Assembly: GCA_046347015.1 (NCBI GenBank)
Contig: JAXMHA010000012.1
Span: forward strand, 19,325-83,324
Length of the DNA: 64,000 bases
Source of the DNA: Dokdonella_A sp046347015
GTDB lineage: Bacteria > Pseudomonadota > Gammaproteobacteria > Xanthomonadales > Rhodanobacteraceae
Reading direction: 5' to 3'
The position numbers and the translations under genes are program-made. Positions 42,808 to 51,442 of this stretch are shown here, in pieces (position 1 is the stretch's first letter; every line of letters starts with the position of its first letter). The notes under the pieces were generated by a model. The model ran no database searches, was not told where the DNA came from, and saw only the letters and a program-made list of their open reading frames with translations.

Positions 42808-43385
42808 AGCCGCGTGCGGTTGTTGGCCGGCATCGCGATGTCGTCGACGAGCTTGAAGCCGGCCTTCGCGGCCAGCGCATCGACTTCGGCGGTGTCGCGG
42901 ATGCCCATGTGCGGCGCGCGGGCCTTCAGTTCAGCATCGAACGCGGCGTTGCTGGCGCTGGTGAAGCGGCCGCCGGTGTTGAACGGACCGTAGATCGCGA
43001 GTTTCGCGTCCGGCGTCGTCACCGCCGGCAGCGCGGCGAACAGCGCCTCGACTTCCGGCCACGCCATGATGTGCAGCGTGTTCGCGCTGTACACCGCGTC
43101 GAATGGACCGGCCGGCCACGGCCCGGTCACGTCGAGCGCGAGCGGTGGTGGCGTGTTCGGGAGTGCCGCGTCATCCAGCCAGGCGCGGATCCCCGGCAGG
43201 TGCTCCGGCCGGTCCGACGCCTGCCACACGAGATGCGGCATCGCCGCGGCAAAGTGGACCGCGTGCTGGCCGGTGCCGCTGCCGAGTTCGAGCACGCGCC
43301 GGCGATCGGCGAAGAACTCGCGCAGCACCGCGAGGATCGGTTCGCGATTGCGCTCGCAGGCGGCGGCAAAGGGCTTGGCGTCCAT
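42789..43385 (-). CDS. DUF938 SAM-dependent methyltransferase-like protein
   Basis: 198 aa Rossmann methyltransferase. The SAM motif is VLELGSGTGQHAVHFA, followed by WQASDRPEHLPGI, and the DUF938 end YGPFNTGGRFTSASNAAFDAELKARAPHMGIRD is clear. The substrate is unknown. ATG 43385 gives the full domain; the much longer open frame upstream is a GC artefact. Confidence 0.9.
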   Translation of the reverse strand: MDAKPFAAACERNREPILAVLREFFADRRRVLELGSGTGQHAVHFAAAMPHLVWQASDRPEHLPGIRAWLDDAALPNTPPPLALDVTGPWPAGPFDAVYSANTLHIMAWPEVEALFAALPAVTTPDAKLAIYGPFNTGGRFTSASNAAFDAELKARAPHMGIRDTAEVDALAAKAGFKLVDDIAMPANNRTRLWQRRR

Positions 43386-43571
43386 CGGTCCAGTTTGCCT
43401 GAGCGGGATCGCCGGCGGAATCGGGGTCGCCGCATCGCGCCACGTCGCGGCTTGCCGGGACTGCCTTGGCGGCGGATTGATGCCCGTCCCGCCCGCCGGC
43501 GAGGCGCCAATCCATCCCGCGGGGGATCGCCGCTGTGCGATGCTTGCGTCATCGCTGCTGCGGGATGACCG

Positions 43572-44801
43572 GTGCTCAATCGCCTGTGGCTCGGTTTCTT
43601 CCTCGTGGCCGCGATCGCGGGTCTCGCGCGTTGGCTCGTCGGCGGCGACGTCGGCGTGTTCGAGGCGATGGTCGGCAGCCTGTTCGACATGGCCAAGCTG
43701 TCGGTCGAGGTGATGATCCTCTTGTTCGGCACGTTGACGCTGTGGCTCGGCCTGCTGCGGATCGCCGAGCGGGCGGGTCTCGTCGACCTGCTGGCCAAAC
43801 TGCTGGGGCCGCTGTTCGCGCGGCTGATGCCGGAAGTGCCGCGCGGGCATCCGGCGATTGGCCTCATCACCTTGAACTTCGCCGCGAACGTGCTCGGCCT
43901 CGACAACGCGGCGACACCGATCGGCCTGCGCGCGATGCGCGAACTGCAGACGCTGAATCCGAGCGCCGACACCGCCAGCAACGCGCAGATCCTGTTCCTC
44001 GTGTTGAACGCGTCGTCGCTGACCTTGCTGCCGGTCATGATCTTCATGTACCGCGCGCAGCAGGGCGCGCACGATCCGACGCTGGTGTTCGTGCCGATCC
44101 TGCTCGCGACGTCGGCATCGACGCTGGCGGGTTTGCTGTCGGTCGCGGCGATGCAGCGGCTCCGGCTGCACGATCCGGTCGTGCTGGCATGGATCGGCGG
44201 CTTCGCGCTGCTGCTCGGCGCGTTCATCGCGCTGCTGGCCGGGCTGTCTTCGGCCGCGTTGTCGTCGCTGTCCTCGCTGCTCGGCAACCTCGTGCTGTTC
44301 GGCATCGTCGTCGCGTTCGTCGTCGCCGGTGCGTGGCGGCGCGTGCCGGTGTACGAGGCGTTCATCGACGGCGCGAAACAGGGCTTCGAGGTCGCGCGCG
44401 ACCTGTTGCCATACCTCGTCGCGATGCTGTGCGCGGTCGGTGTGTTGCGCGCGTCGGGCGCACTCGACTTCGCGCTCGACGGCGTGCGCTGGCTGGCGGC
44501 GGCGGCGCACCTCGACACCCGCTTCGTCGACGCGTTGCCGACGGCGCTGGTCAAGCCGCTGTCGGGCAGCGCGGCGCGTGCGATGATGATCGAGACGATG
44601 CAGCACTACGGCGTCGACAGCTTCCCGGCGTTGCTCGCGGCGACGGTGCAGGGCAGCACCGAGACGACGTTCTACGTCCTCGCCGTGTACTTCGGCGCGG
44701 TCGGTGTGCGCCGCGTGCGCCACGCGGTCGGTTGTGCGTTGCTGGCCGACCTCGCCGGCGTGATCGCGTCGATCGGCGTGTGCTACTGGTTCTTCGGCTG
44801 A
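43572..44801 (+). CDS. SpmA-SpmB fusion (two nucleoside-recognition Gate domains), inner membrane
   Basis: 409 aa. The N-terminal half matches SpmA (GLITLNFAANVLGLDNAATPIGLRAMRELQTLN) and the C-terminal half SpmB (KQGFEVARDLLPYLVAMLCAVGVLRASGAL, SGSAARAMMIETMQHYG, TETTFYVLAVYFGAVGVRR). In sporulating bacteria these are separate spore maturation proteins; in Gram-negatives the fused form is a membrane protein of unknown transport role. The start is GTG 43572. Confidence 0.88.
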   Translation: MLNRLWLGFFLVAAIAGLARWLVGGDVGVFEAMVGSLFDMAKLSVEVMILLFGTLTLWLGLLRIAERAGLVDLLAKLLGPLFARLMPEVPRGHPAIGLITLNFAANVLGLDNAATPIGLRAMRELQTLNPSADTASNAQILFLVLNASSLTLLPVMIFMYRAQQGAHDPTLVFVPILLATSASTLAGLLSVAAMQRLRLHDPVVLAWIGGFALLLGAFIALLAGLSSAALSSLSSLLGNLVLFGIVVAFVVAGAWRRVPVYEAFIDGAKQGFEVARDLLPYLVAMLCAVGVLRASGALDFALDGVRWLAAAAHLDTRFVDALPTALVKPLSGSAARAMMIETMQHYGVDSFPALLAATVQGSTETTFYVLAVYFGAVGVRRVRHAVGCALLADLAGVIASIGVCYWFFG

Positions 44802-44802
44802 C

Positions 44803-45579
44803 GTGTGCGTCCTCGCGTTCGCGTGCGACGCCCATCCGCGCTGGCGGCTGGTGCTGGCCGGCAATCGCGACGAACGCCACGCGCGCGATTCGGCGCCAAT
44901 CGGGCGCTGGATCGATGCACCGGTGTACGGCGGACGCGACCTCGAAGCCGGCGGCACCTGGCTTGCGGCCGACGCATTTGGCCGCGCCGGTGTCGTCACC
45001 AACGTGCGCGATGGCCCTGCGGTGGCTGTCGGCGCGGCCGGCCCATCGCGAGGCTTGCTGGTCGCCGATTTCCTGCGCGGATCGCTCGCCGCAGGCGAGT
45101 TTGCGCGTCGCATCGACGCCGAATCGTTGCAGTATCGCCCCTTCAACGTCGTCCTGTTCGACACCGACGGCGCGTGGTTCGCCGGCAATCACCCGCGGTC
45201 GTGTGCGCCCGTGGAGGCCGGCCGCGTGCACGGCCTGTCGAACGGCGCGCTCGATGCGCCGTGGCCGAAGACGCTGCGGATCATGGCGGCGTTGCGCGAG
45301 TGGCTCGTGCGTGACGCGGGCGAACCTCCGTTCACACCCCTGTTCGACGCGCTCGCCGATCGCACGATCGCGCCGGACGCGTCGCTCCCGGACACCGGCG
45401 TCGGGCCGGCACTCGAGCGGAGGTTGTCGCCGGTGTTCGTGCGTGGCAGCGACTACGGCACGCGCGCGAGCACGGTGCTTGCCTTGTCACGGGCTGGCGG
45501 CGGCATGCTGGTCGAGCGGCGGTTCGGGCCGGACGGCGTGCCCATCGGCGAGTCGCACGTGGTGATCGAGCCCGCCTGA
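44803..45579 (+). CDS. NRDE-family (TANGO2-like) protein
   Basis: 258 aa. It begins MCVLAFACDAHPRWRLVLAGNRDERHARDS, containing the Cys2 start and the N-R-D-E motif that names the family. LEAGGTWLAADAFGRAGVVTNVRD and GLSNGALDAPWPK also fit. Relatives are linked to heme or metabolite handling in eukaryotes; the bacterial role is unknown. GTG 44803 abuts the SpmAB stop. Confidence 0.9.
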   Translation: MCVLAFACDAHPRWRLVLAGNRDERHARDSAPIGRWIDAPVYGGRDLEAGGTWLAADAFGRAGVVTNVRDGPAVAVGAAGPSRGLLVADFLRGSLAAGEFARRIDAESLQYRPFNVVLFDTDGAWFAGNHPRSCAPVEAGRVHGLSNGALDAPWPKTLRIMAALREWLVRDAGEPPFTPLFDALADRTIAPDASLPDTGVGPALERRLSPVFVRGSDYGTRASTVLALSRAGGGMLVERRFGPDGVPIGESHVVIEPA

Positions 45580-45647
45580 CCGAATGGTGGGCACGGGCCT
45601 TCCGGCCGTGCGTGGCATACTTCCCGTTTGTCTTCCGGGCTTCCCGC

Positions 45648-47504
45648 ATGCGCTCCTGGCTTCCCTTGCTCCTCGCTGCCGCTTCGATTCCGATGACCGC
45701 CCTCGCCGACGAACCCCACTCCTACGCCCGCCCTGGCGTGGTCGAGGTGAAGCACATCGACCTCGATCTCGCGGTCGACTTCCCGCAGCGCGCGCTGCGG
45801 GGCAGCGCGACACTGACGCTGGACTGGAAGGATCCGCAGGCGACGGACCTGGTGCTGGATACGGAGCACCTCGAAATCACGTCGGTCGACGCGGTCGACG
45901 GCAACGGTCATCCGCAACGTCTGGAGTACGCGCTGGCCGAGCCGGCCAAGGCCATGGGCTCGAAGCTCACGATCGCGGCGTCGCAGCACCCGAACCGCGT
46001 GCGGATCGCCTACGCGACGGCGCCGGATGCCAGCGGGCTGCAGTGGCTCGACGCGGCGCAGACCGCCGACCGGAAGGCGCCGTTCCTGTTCTCGCAATCC
46101 GAAGCGACCCACGCGCGTTCGTGGATCCCGCTGCAGGACTCGCCGGCGATCCGCTTCACGTGGACCGCGCGAATCACCGCGCCGAAGGACGTGCGTGTCG
46201 TGATGAGCGCGCCGAACGACCCTCGGCATCCGCTCGACGGCGTGTTCGAGTTCCGGCAGACGCATCCGGTGCCGTCGTACCTGATGGCGATTGCCGCGGG
46301 CGACCTCGCGGTGCGCGAGACCGGCCCGCGGAGTGCGGTGTATGCCGAGCCGTCGATCGTCGGCAAGGCGGCGCGCGAATTCGCAGACACCGAGAAGATG
46401 ATCGAGACGACCGAACGGCTTTACGGCCCGTATCGGTGGGGCCGCTACGACATCCTCGTGCTGCCGCCGTCGTTCCCGTTCGGCGGCATGGAGAACCCGA
46501 ACATGACGTTCGCGACGCCGACCGTGCTGGTCGGCGACAAGAGCCTCGTGTCGCTGGTCGCGCACGAACTCGCCCACTCGTGGTCGGGCAACCTCGTCAC
46601 GATGGCGACGTGGCGCGACGGCTGGTTGAACGAGGGCTTCACGACCTACGTGCAGGGTCGCATCACCGAAGCGCTCTACGGTGAACGGCAGGAGACCGAG
46701 GAAACGCTGCTTGCGATCCGCAACCTGCAGAAGACGATCGGCGCGATGCCCGAGAATGCACAGCGGCTCGCGCCGCAGCCGCGCGGCGTCGATGCCGACG
46801 ACGAGCTGTCCGACGTCGCCTACGACAAGGGCTCGTGGTTCCTGCGCACGCTCGAACAGCGGTTCGGTTGCGCGGCCTTCGATTCCTGGCTCAAGGGCTA
46901 CTTCGACCACTTCGCGTGGCACAGCATCACGACCGAGCAGATGCTGGCCCATCTCAAGGACAACCTCGTCGACAGGCATCCTGGCAAGATGGGCTGGGAT
47001 GAGGTGAAGGAATGGGTGTACGGCGCCGGCATTCCGAAGGATGCGCCGGTTCCCGACTCACCGCGCTTCGACGCGATCGACAAGGAACGCGCGGCGTTCC
47101 TTGGTGGCAGCCTCACCGCGGACCAGCTCGATGCGAAGTCGTGGAACACCCAGGAGTGGATGTACTTCCTCGATCGTCTGCCCGATGCGCCACCGCTCGC
47201 GAAGATGCAGGCACTCGATGCGGCGTGGCACCTGACCGGCACGCCGAACGCCGAGATCGGCATGCGCTGGTACGTGCACGCGATTGCCGCCGGCGACAAG
47301 GCGGTGTGGCCGGCCGCGGCCGGGCACGCGACCCGGATCGGGCGGTTGTACCTGACGATGCCGGTCTACAAGGCGTTCGTGCAGACGCCGGAAGGCTTCG
47401 CCTACGCGAAGAGCGTGTATGCGAAGGCGAAGGACGGTTACCACCCGCTGACGCGGATGGCCGTCGAGAAACTGTTCGCGAAGACGGAGCAACCCGCCGG
47501 GTAG
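45648..47504 (+). CDS. M1-family zinc aminopeptidase (leukotriene A4 hydrolase-like), exported
   Basis: 618 aa. A signal peptide (ends ALA) leads into the M1 fold: the exopeptidase motif FGGMENPNMTF, zinc motif VAHELAHSWSGNLV with the distal Glu in LNEGFTTYVQGRI, and YDKGSWFLRTLEQRFG. The C-terminal helical domain of leukotriene A4 hydrolase type is present. It trims N-terminal residues from peptides in the periplasm. ATG 45648 starts the signal peptide; an earlier in-frame ATG (45612) adds 12 unlikely residues. Confidence 0.93.
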   Translation: MRSWLPLLLAAASIPMTALADEPHSYARPGVVEVKHIDLDLAVDFPQRALRGSATLTLDWKDPQATDLVLDTEHLEITSVDAVDGNGHPQRLEYALAEPAKAMGSKLTIAASQHPNRVRIAYATAPDASGLQWLDAAQTADRKAPFLFSQSEATHARSWIPLQDSPAIRFTWTARITAPKDVRVVMSAPNDPRHPLDGVFEFRQTHPVPSYLMAIAAGDLAVRETGPRSAVYAEPSIVGKAAREFADTEKMIETTERLYGPYRWGRYDILVLPPSFPFGGMENPNMTFATPTVLVGDKSLVSLVAHELAHSWSGNLVTMATWRDGWLNEGFTTYVQGRITEALYGERQETEETLLAIRNLQKTIGAMPENAQRLAPQPRGVDADDELSDVAYDKGSWFLRTLEQRFGCAAFDSWLKGYFDHFAWHSITTEQMLAHLKDNLVDRHPGKMGWDEVKEWVYGAGIPKDAPVPDSPRFDAIDKERAAFLGGSLTADQLDAKSWNTQEWMYFLDRLPDAPPLAKMQALDAAWHLTGTPNAEIGMRWYVHAIAAGDKAVWPAAAGHATRIGRLYLTMPVYKAFVQTPEGFAYAKSVYAKAKDGYHPLTRMAVEKLFAKTEQPAG

Positions 47505-47532
47505 GCAGGAATGCGCGAGGGCGGAAGCCTTG

Positions 47533-47554
47533 CGTTCCCGCTTCGGCGGGAACG
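47533..47554. terminator. 9-bp hairpin with UUCG tetraloop between converging genes
   Basis: CGTTCCCGC-ttcg-GCGGGAACG is a perfect stem closed by C(UUCG)G, an unusually stable tetraloop. It lies 29 bp after the aminopeptidase stop and 31 bp after the regulator stop on the other strand. This is consistent with a bidirectional terminator. Confidence 0.6.
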
Positions 47555-47584
47555 GCAATCGAATCGGCGTTTCGTGCGGGCCGG

Positions 47585-49471
47585 TCAGCGCGCCGTCGGC
47601 TTCATGCCGAGCCGGCGATACAGCGTGCTGCGGTTGACGCCAAGCTGGCGCGCCGCGGCGGACACGTTGCCGCCGTTGGCGGCGAGTGCACGCTGCATCG
47701 CGTCGCGGCTGATCGCGTCGAGCGATGCGCCGGCCGGAGTCCCCGCACCGCCGTGAGAGGCAACGGGTTCGGCCGGATCCAGCAATCCCGCCAGCGCGTC
47801 GACGCCGATCGTCGTGCCGGGATCGGCCAGCGCGGCGAGCGTGCGCAGCACGCCGACGAGTTGCCGGAAGTTTCCGGGCCAAGGGCAAGCGGCCAGCCGT
47901 TCGATCGTGTCGGCGCCGAGATCGACCCCGGATTCCGTCATGCCGAGCGAGCGCCACAGTTCGCCGACCAGTCGCCGCCGGTCGGCATGGTCGCGCAATG
48001 GCGGCAGGCGCAGGACGCTTTGCGCGATGCGATAGAACAAGTCCGGGCGGAACTCGCCGCCTTCGGCGGCGGCCCTCACGTCGCGGTGCGAAGCTGCGAT
48101 CACCGCGACGTCGAGCGGGGCCGCGCGGCCGCCGCCGAGCGGCGTCACCTCGCGGTCCTGCAGCACGCGCAGCAGGCGTGACTGCAGCGCCAACGGCATG
48201 TCGCCGATTTCGTCGAGGAACAGGACGCCGCCGTTGGCCTCCTTGAGCAGGCCGGGCGAACCTTCGCGGCGTGCACCGGTGAACGCGCCGGGCGCATAGC
48301 CGAAGAGTTCGGATTCGATAAGGCTTTCGGGAAGCGCCGCGCAGTTGATCGCGACGAACGGGCCGGTACCCCGTGAACTGCGGCGATGGACTTCGCGCGC
48401 GAAGACTTCCTTGCCGCAACCGGTTTCGCCTTGCACCAGAAGCGGGATGCCTGCGTTCAACAGCCTGACCGCGCGGTCGATCTCGGCGCGCAACGTGTCG
48501 TCGAGGACGACTTGCGGATTGTCGCGTACCGTGGGCGCGCGCGACGTGGCGGGCGGCAGGAAGACGGTGCCGCGCCGCGCCGCCTGGCGCTCCAGTCGCA
48601 CGTGCAGCGGTTCGCCGGCAAGATCCCGCAGCACCCCGTTGCGGCCAATGCCCGGCCACGCGCCGGGGAAAACGTCGCCACGCATGCGGTGGCCGAGCGC
48701 TTCCCACCCGAGGCCGAGCATCGCGAGCGCGTGGCGATTGGCGCCGACCAGCCGGTTGCCGTCGAACACGAGAAGTCCCTCGCGCGCGGTGCCGATCATC
48801 GTGGCGTCCGTATGCAGCCGGAGGATTTCGGTGCCCGCCGGCAGCGCTTCGAACATGCGGTGCTCGATCTGGTCGACCGCGAACTGCACCATGCCGAGTG
48901 CGTGCACGTGATGGACCGACGCTTCGCCCGACAGGTCGAGCACGCCGGCGAGACGTCCCATCGGGTCGCGGATCGGCATCGCCGAGCAACTGAGGATCCG
49001 GTGGCGTTCGAAGTAGTGCTCGGGACCGCGCACTTCGACCGGCCGTTGCTCGATCATCGCCGTCCCGATCGCGTTGGTGCCGGTGGCGTCCTCCCGCCAC
49101 GGCACGCCGGGGCGCAGCGAGACACGCGCCGCCTTGTCGAGGAACGTCGCGTCGCCGAGCGCATCCAGCACCATGCCGTCAGGGCCGGTGAGGATCGCGA
49201 TCGAACCGTTGCTGCGCGCGATCGAATACAGCGCCTCGATTTCCGGTCGGCACGCGCGGATCAGCGCGTCGTAGCGGTCGCGCAGGTGGTGCAACGCCGA
49301 AGCCGGCATCGGCTCCACTTCCGGGCGCGCGCGCGACGGCAAACCGAGTGCGGCGCAGCGTTGCCACGAATGCTCGATGACGGACGGAACCAGTCCGGCC
49401 GGCGATTCACCGCCTTCGAAGAAGCGGTGGCGGGCAGTCGAGACGCCTCGGATGGGAGGGCTGGTCGGCAT
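47585..49471 (-). CDS. AcoR-like sigma54-dependent activator (GAF, AAA+, Fis HTH)
   Basis: 628 aa. A sensory GAF-type region (GVPWREDATGTNAIGTAMIE, HYFERHRILSCSAMPI) is followed by a PAS-like segment. The AAA+ core has Walker A QGETGCGKEVFAREV, the sigma54 loop APGAFTGARREG and Walker B LFLDEIGDMP. The C-terminal Fis HTH is NVSAAARQLGVNRSTLYRRLG. Relatives (AcoR) sense acetoin or aldehydes. ATG 49471 is preferred over the frame's first start at 49537, because the dyad at 49484-49504 would otherwise be coding. It diverges from the aldehyde dehydrogenase. Confidence 0.9.
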   Translation of the reverse strand: MPTSPPIRGVSTARHRFFEGGESPAGLVPSVIEHSWQRCAALGLPSRARPEVEPMPASALHHLRDRYDALIRACRPEIEALYSIARSNGSIAILTGPDGMVLDALGDATFLDKAARVSLRPGVPWREDATGTNAIGTAMIEQRPVEVRGPEHYFERHRILSCSAMPIRDPMGRLAGVLDLSGEASVHHVHALGMVQFAVDQIEHRMFEALPAGTEILRLHTDATMIGTAREGLLVFDGNRLVGANRHALAMLGLGWEALGHRMRGDVFPGAWPGIGRNGVLRDLAGEPLHVRLERQAARRGTVFLPPATSRAPTVRDNPQVVLDDTLRAEIDRAVRLLNAGIPLLVQGETGCGKEVFAREVHRRSSRGTGPFVAINCAALPESLIESELFGYAPGAFTGARREGSPGLLKEANGGVLFLDEIGDMPLALQSRLLRVLQDREVTPLGGGRAAPLDVAVIAASHRDVRAAAEGGEFRPDLFYRIAQSVLRLPPLRDHADRRRLVGELWRSLGMTESGVDLGADTIERLAACPWPGNFRQLVGVLRTLAALADPGTTIGVDALAGLLDPAEPVASHGGAGTPAGASLDAISRDAMQRALAANGGNVSAAARQLGVNRSTLYRRLGMKPTAR

Positions 49472-49483
49472 CGTTGCGGATCC

Positions 49484-49504
49484 GGTGTTGCAGGATGCAA
49501 CACC
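49484..49504. promoter_or_regulatory. Perfect 21-bp dyad, candidate upstream activator site
   Basis: GGTGTTGCA-gga-TGCAACACC, with perfect 9-bp arms, lies just upstream of the activator start and about 180 bp before the expected start of aldehyde dehydrogenase transcription. That is the usual distance for an enhancer bound by a sigma54 activator. Binding by the neighbouring AcoR-like protein is inferred. Confidence 0.7.
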
Positions 49505-49654
49505 TGTTCGAGCGGCTGTCGCATCAGTAAACGCCATTCATTCCGAATTGCAAGGTCGGCCGCAGCGAGCCGACGTTGTGCAGCAACAATCTTCCAGCTG
49601 GAAGTCAGTAGTGGAGCGGTATCCGCGATGTTGCGCTGCAGCGTCCTCCGGCTC

Positions 49655-49670
49655 TGGCACACCCGGTGCA
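49655..49670 (+). promoter_or_regulatory. Sigma54 (-24/-12) promoter of the aldehyde dehydrogenase gene
   Basis: TGGCACACCCGGTGCA matches the TGGCAC-N5-TTGCA consensus, with GG and GC exactly 12 nt apart. Transcription would begin near 49681, giving a 40-nt leader with ACGGAG before ATG 49721. The divergent sigma54 activator supports the call. Confidence 0.8.
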
Positions 49671-49720
49671 GTTGATGGGGCGCATCCCCGGACAACCCCC
49701 GGATCCAACGGAGTCATGAC

Positions 49721-51241
49721 ATGACCAAGCTGCAGCAGCAACACCTGGCGATCCAGGTGCCCTTCAAGACCCGCTACGAAAACTTCATCGGCGGCAAGTG
49801 GGTCGCGCCGGTGCACGGCGCCTACTTCGAAAACATCACGCCGGTGACCGGCAAGCCGTTCTGCGAGGTTCCGCGTTCGGACAAGGACGATATCGAACTC
49901 GCACTCGATGCCGCGCATGCCGCGAAGACCGCGTGGGGCCGGACGTCACCGGCCGAGCGCGCGAACGCCCTCAACAAGATTGCCGATCGCATCGAACAGA
50001 ATCTCGACCTGCTCGCGCACGCCGAAACCTGGGACAACGGCAAGCCGCTGCGCGAGACGCGCGCCGCCGACCTGCCGCTCGCCGTCGACCACTTCCGCTA
50101 CTTCGCCGGTTGCATCCGCGCGCAGGAAGGCGGAATCAGCGAGATCGACCACGACACGATCGCGTACCACTTCCACGAGCCACTCGGCGTCGTCGGCCAG
50201 ATCATCCCGTGGAACTTCCCGTTGTTGATGGCGACGTGGAAACTGGCGCCGGCGCTCGCGGCCGGGAACTGCGTCGTGATGAAGCCGGCCGAACAGACGC
50301 CGACCAGCATCCTCGTGCTGGCCGAACTGATCGGCGACCTGCTGCCGCCCGGCGTGCTGAACATCGTCAATGGTTTCGGCGTCGAGGCCGGCAAGCCGCT
50401 GGCGTCGAATCCGCGCATCGCCAAGGTCGCGTTCACCGGCGAGACGACCACCGGCCGCCTGATCATGCAGTACGCGTCGCAGAACCTGATCCCGGTGACG
50501 CTGGAGCTCGGCGGCAAGTCGCCGAACGTCTTCTTCGACGACGTGGCTTCGAAGGACGATGCCTTCTTCGACAAGGCGATCGAGGGCTTCGTGATGTTCG
50601 CGCTGAACCAGGGCGAAGTCTGCACCTGTCCCAGCCGCGCGCTGATCCAGGAATCGATCTACGACAAGTTCATGGACCGCGCGCTGCAGCGCGTCGCCGC
50701 GATCAAGCAGGGCAATCCGCTCGATCCCGCGACGATGATCGGCGCGCAGGCCTCGAGCGAGCAGCTCGAGAAGATCCTGAGCTACATCGACATCGGCAGG
50801 CAGGAAGGCGCGAAGGTGCTGGCCGGTGGCGAGCGCAACGTGCTCGACGGCGACCTGAAGGACGGCTACTACGTCAAGCCGACGGTGTTCCGTGGACACA
50901 ACAAGATGCGCGTGTTCCAGGAAGAAATCTTCGGGCCGGTCGTGTCGGTGACGACGTTCAAGGACGACGACGAGGCACTGTCGATCGCCAACGACACGCT
51001 GTACGGCCTCGGTTCGGGCGTGTGGAGCCGCGACGTGAACCGCTGCTACCGCTTCGGCCGCGAGATCCAGGCCGGCCGCGTGTGGACGAACTGCTACCAC
51101 GCCTATCCGGCGCACGCCGCGTTCGGCGGCTACAAGCAGTCCGGCATCGGCCGCGAAAACCACAAGATGATGCTCGAGCACTACCAGCAGACCAAGAACA
51201 TGCTGGTCAGCTATTCGCCGAAGGCGCTCGGCTTCTTCTGA
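49721..51241 (+). CDS. exaC: NAD-dependent aldehyde dehydrogenase (ExaC/AcoD type)
   Basis: 506 aa, the exact usual length of ExaC/AcoD acetaldehyde dehydrogenases. Motifs: IIPWNFPLLMATWKLAPALAAGN, Glu in LELGGKSPNVFF, catalytic Cys in NQGEVCTCPSRAL, EEIFGPVVSV and AAFGGYKQSGIGREN. It oxidises the aldehyde made by the alcohol dehydrogenase downstream. A clear terminator follows, so the gene is probably controlled separately from the porin and dehydrogenase. Confidence 0.95.
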   Translation: MTKLQQQHLAIQVPFKTRYENFIGGKWVAPVHGAYFENITPVTGKPFCEVPRSDKDDIELALDAAHAAKTAWGRTSPAERANALNKIADRIEQNLDLLAHAETWDNGKPLRETRAADLPLAVDHFRYFAGCIRAQEGGISEIDHDTIAYHFHEPLGVVGQIIPWNFPLLMATWKLAPALAAGNCVVMKPAEQTPTSILVLAELIGDLLPPGVLNIVNGFGVEAGKPLASNPRIAKVAFTGETTTGRLIMQYASQNLIPVTLELGGKSPNVFFDDVASKDDAFFDKAIEGFVMFALNQGEVCTCPSRALIQESIYDKFMDRALQRVAAIKQGNPLDPATMIGAQASSEQLEKILSYIDIGRQEGAKVLAGGERNVLDGDLKDGYYVKPTVFRGHNKMRVFQEEIFGPVVSVTTFKDDDEALSIANDTLYGLGSGVWSRDVNRCYRFGREIQAGRVWTNCYHAYPAHAAFGGYKQSGIGRENHKMMLEHYQQTKNMLVSYSPKALGFF

Positions 51242-51250
51242 GCCATTCCC

Positions 51251-51291
51251 GTGGCGACGGTGCCCCGAGGCGCCGTCGCCATGCTGCTTTT
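51251..51291 (+). terminator. Rho-independent terminator after the aldehyde dehydrogenase gene
   Basis: A 13-bp stem (TGGCGACGGTGCC with its partner, one G-U pair), loop CCGA, followed by GCTGCTTTT. It starts 10 bp after the stop codon. This is the clearest intrinsic terminator in the window. Confidence 0.8.
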
Positions 51292-51442
51292 CCACGGACG
51301 TGCGGCACGCGGGATGGAGGCCGGCGTGTCGACCGGCGCGGCACGGCTGCCGCGTATCGACGGGTGCGCATCAAGGCTGCAGGAAATCAAGCGGTCCCGG
51401 CATCGGGATCATCTTCGAACCAAAAACAAAGGGGCAGCAGTC

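Noticed and set aside
43127..45188. Long minus-strand frames antisense to the SpmAB and NRDE genes
   Set aside because: They carry His/Arg/Gln-rich shadow sequence with no family pattern; the plus-strand proteins are clear.
49574..49586. Second copy of the AcoR-like dyad (GTTG...CAAC)
   Set aside because: The arms are shorter and the spacer differs from the perfect 49484-49504 dyad, so it cannot be called a second activator site.
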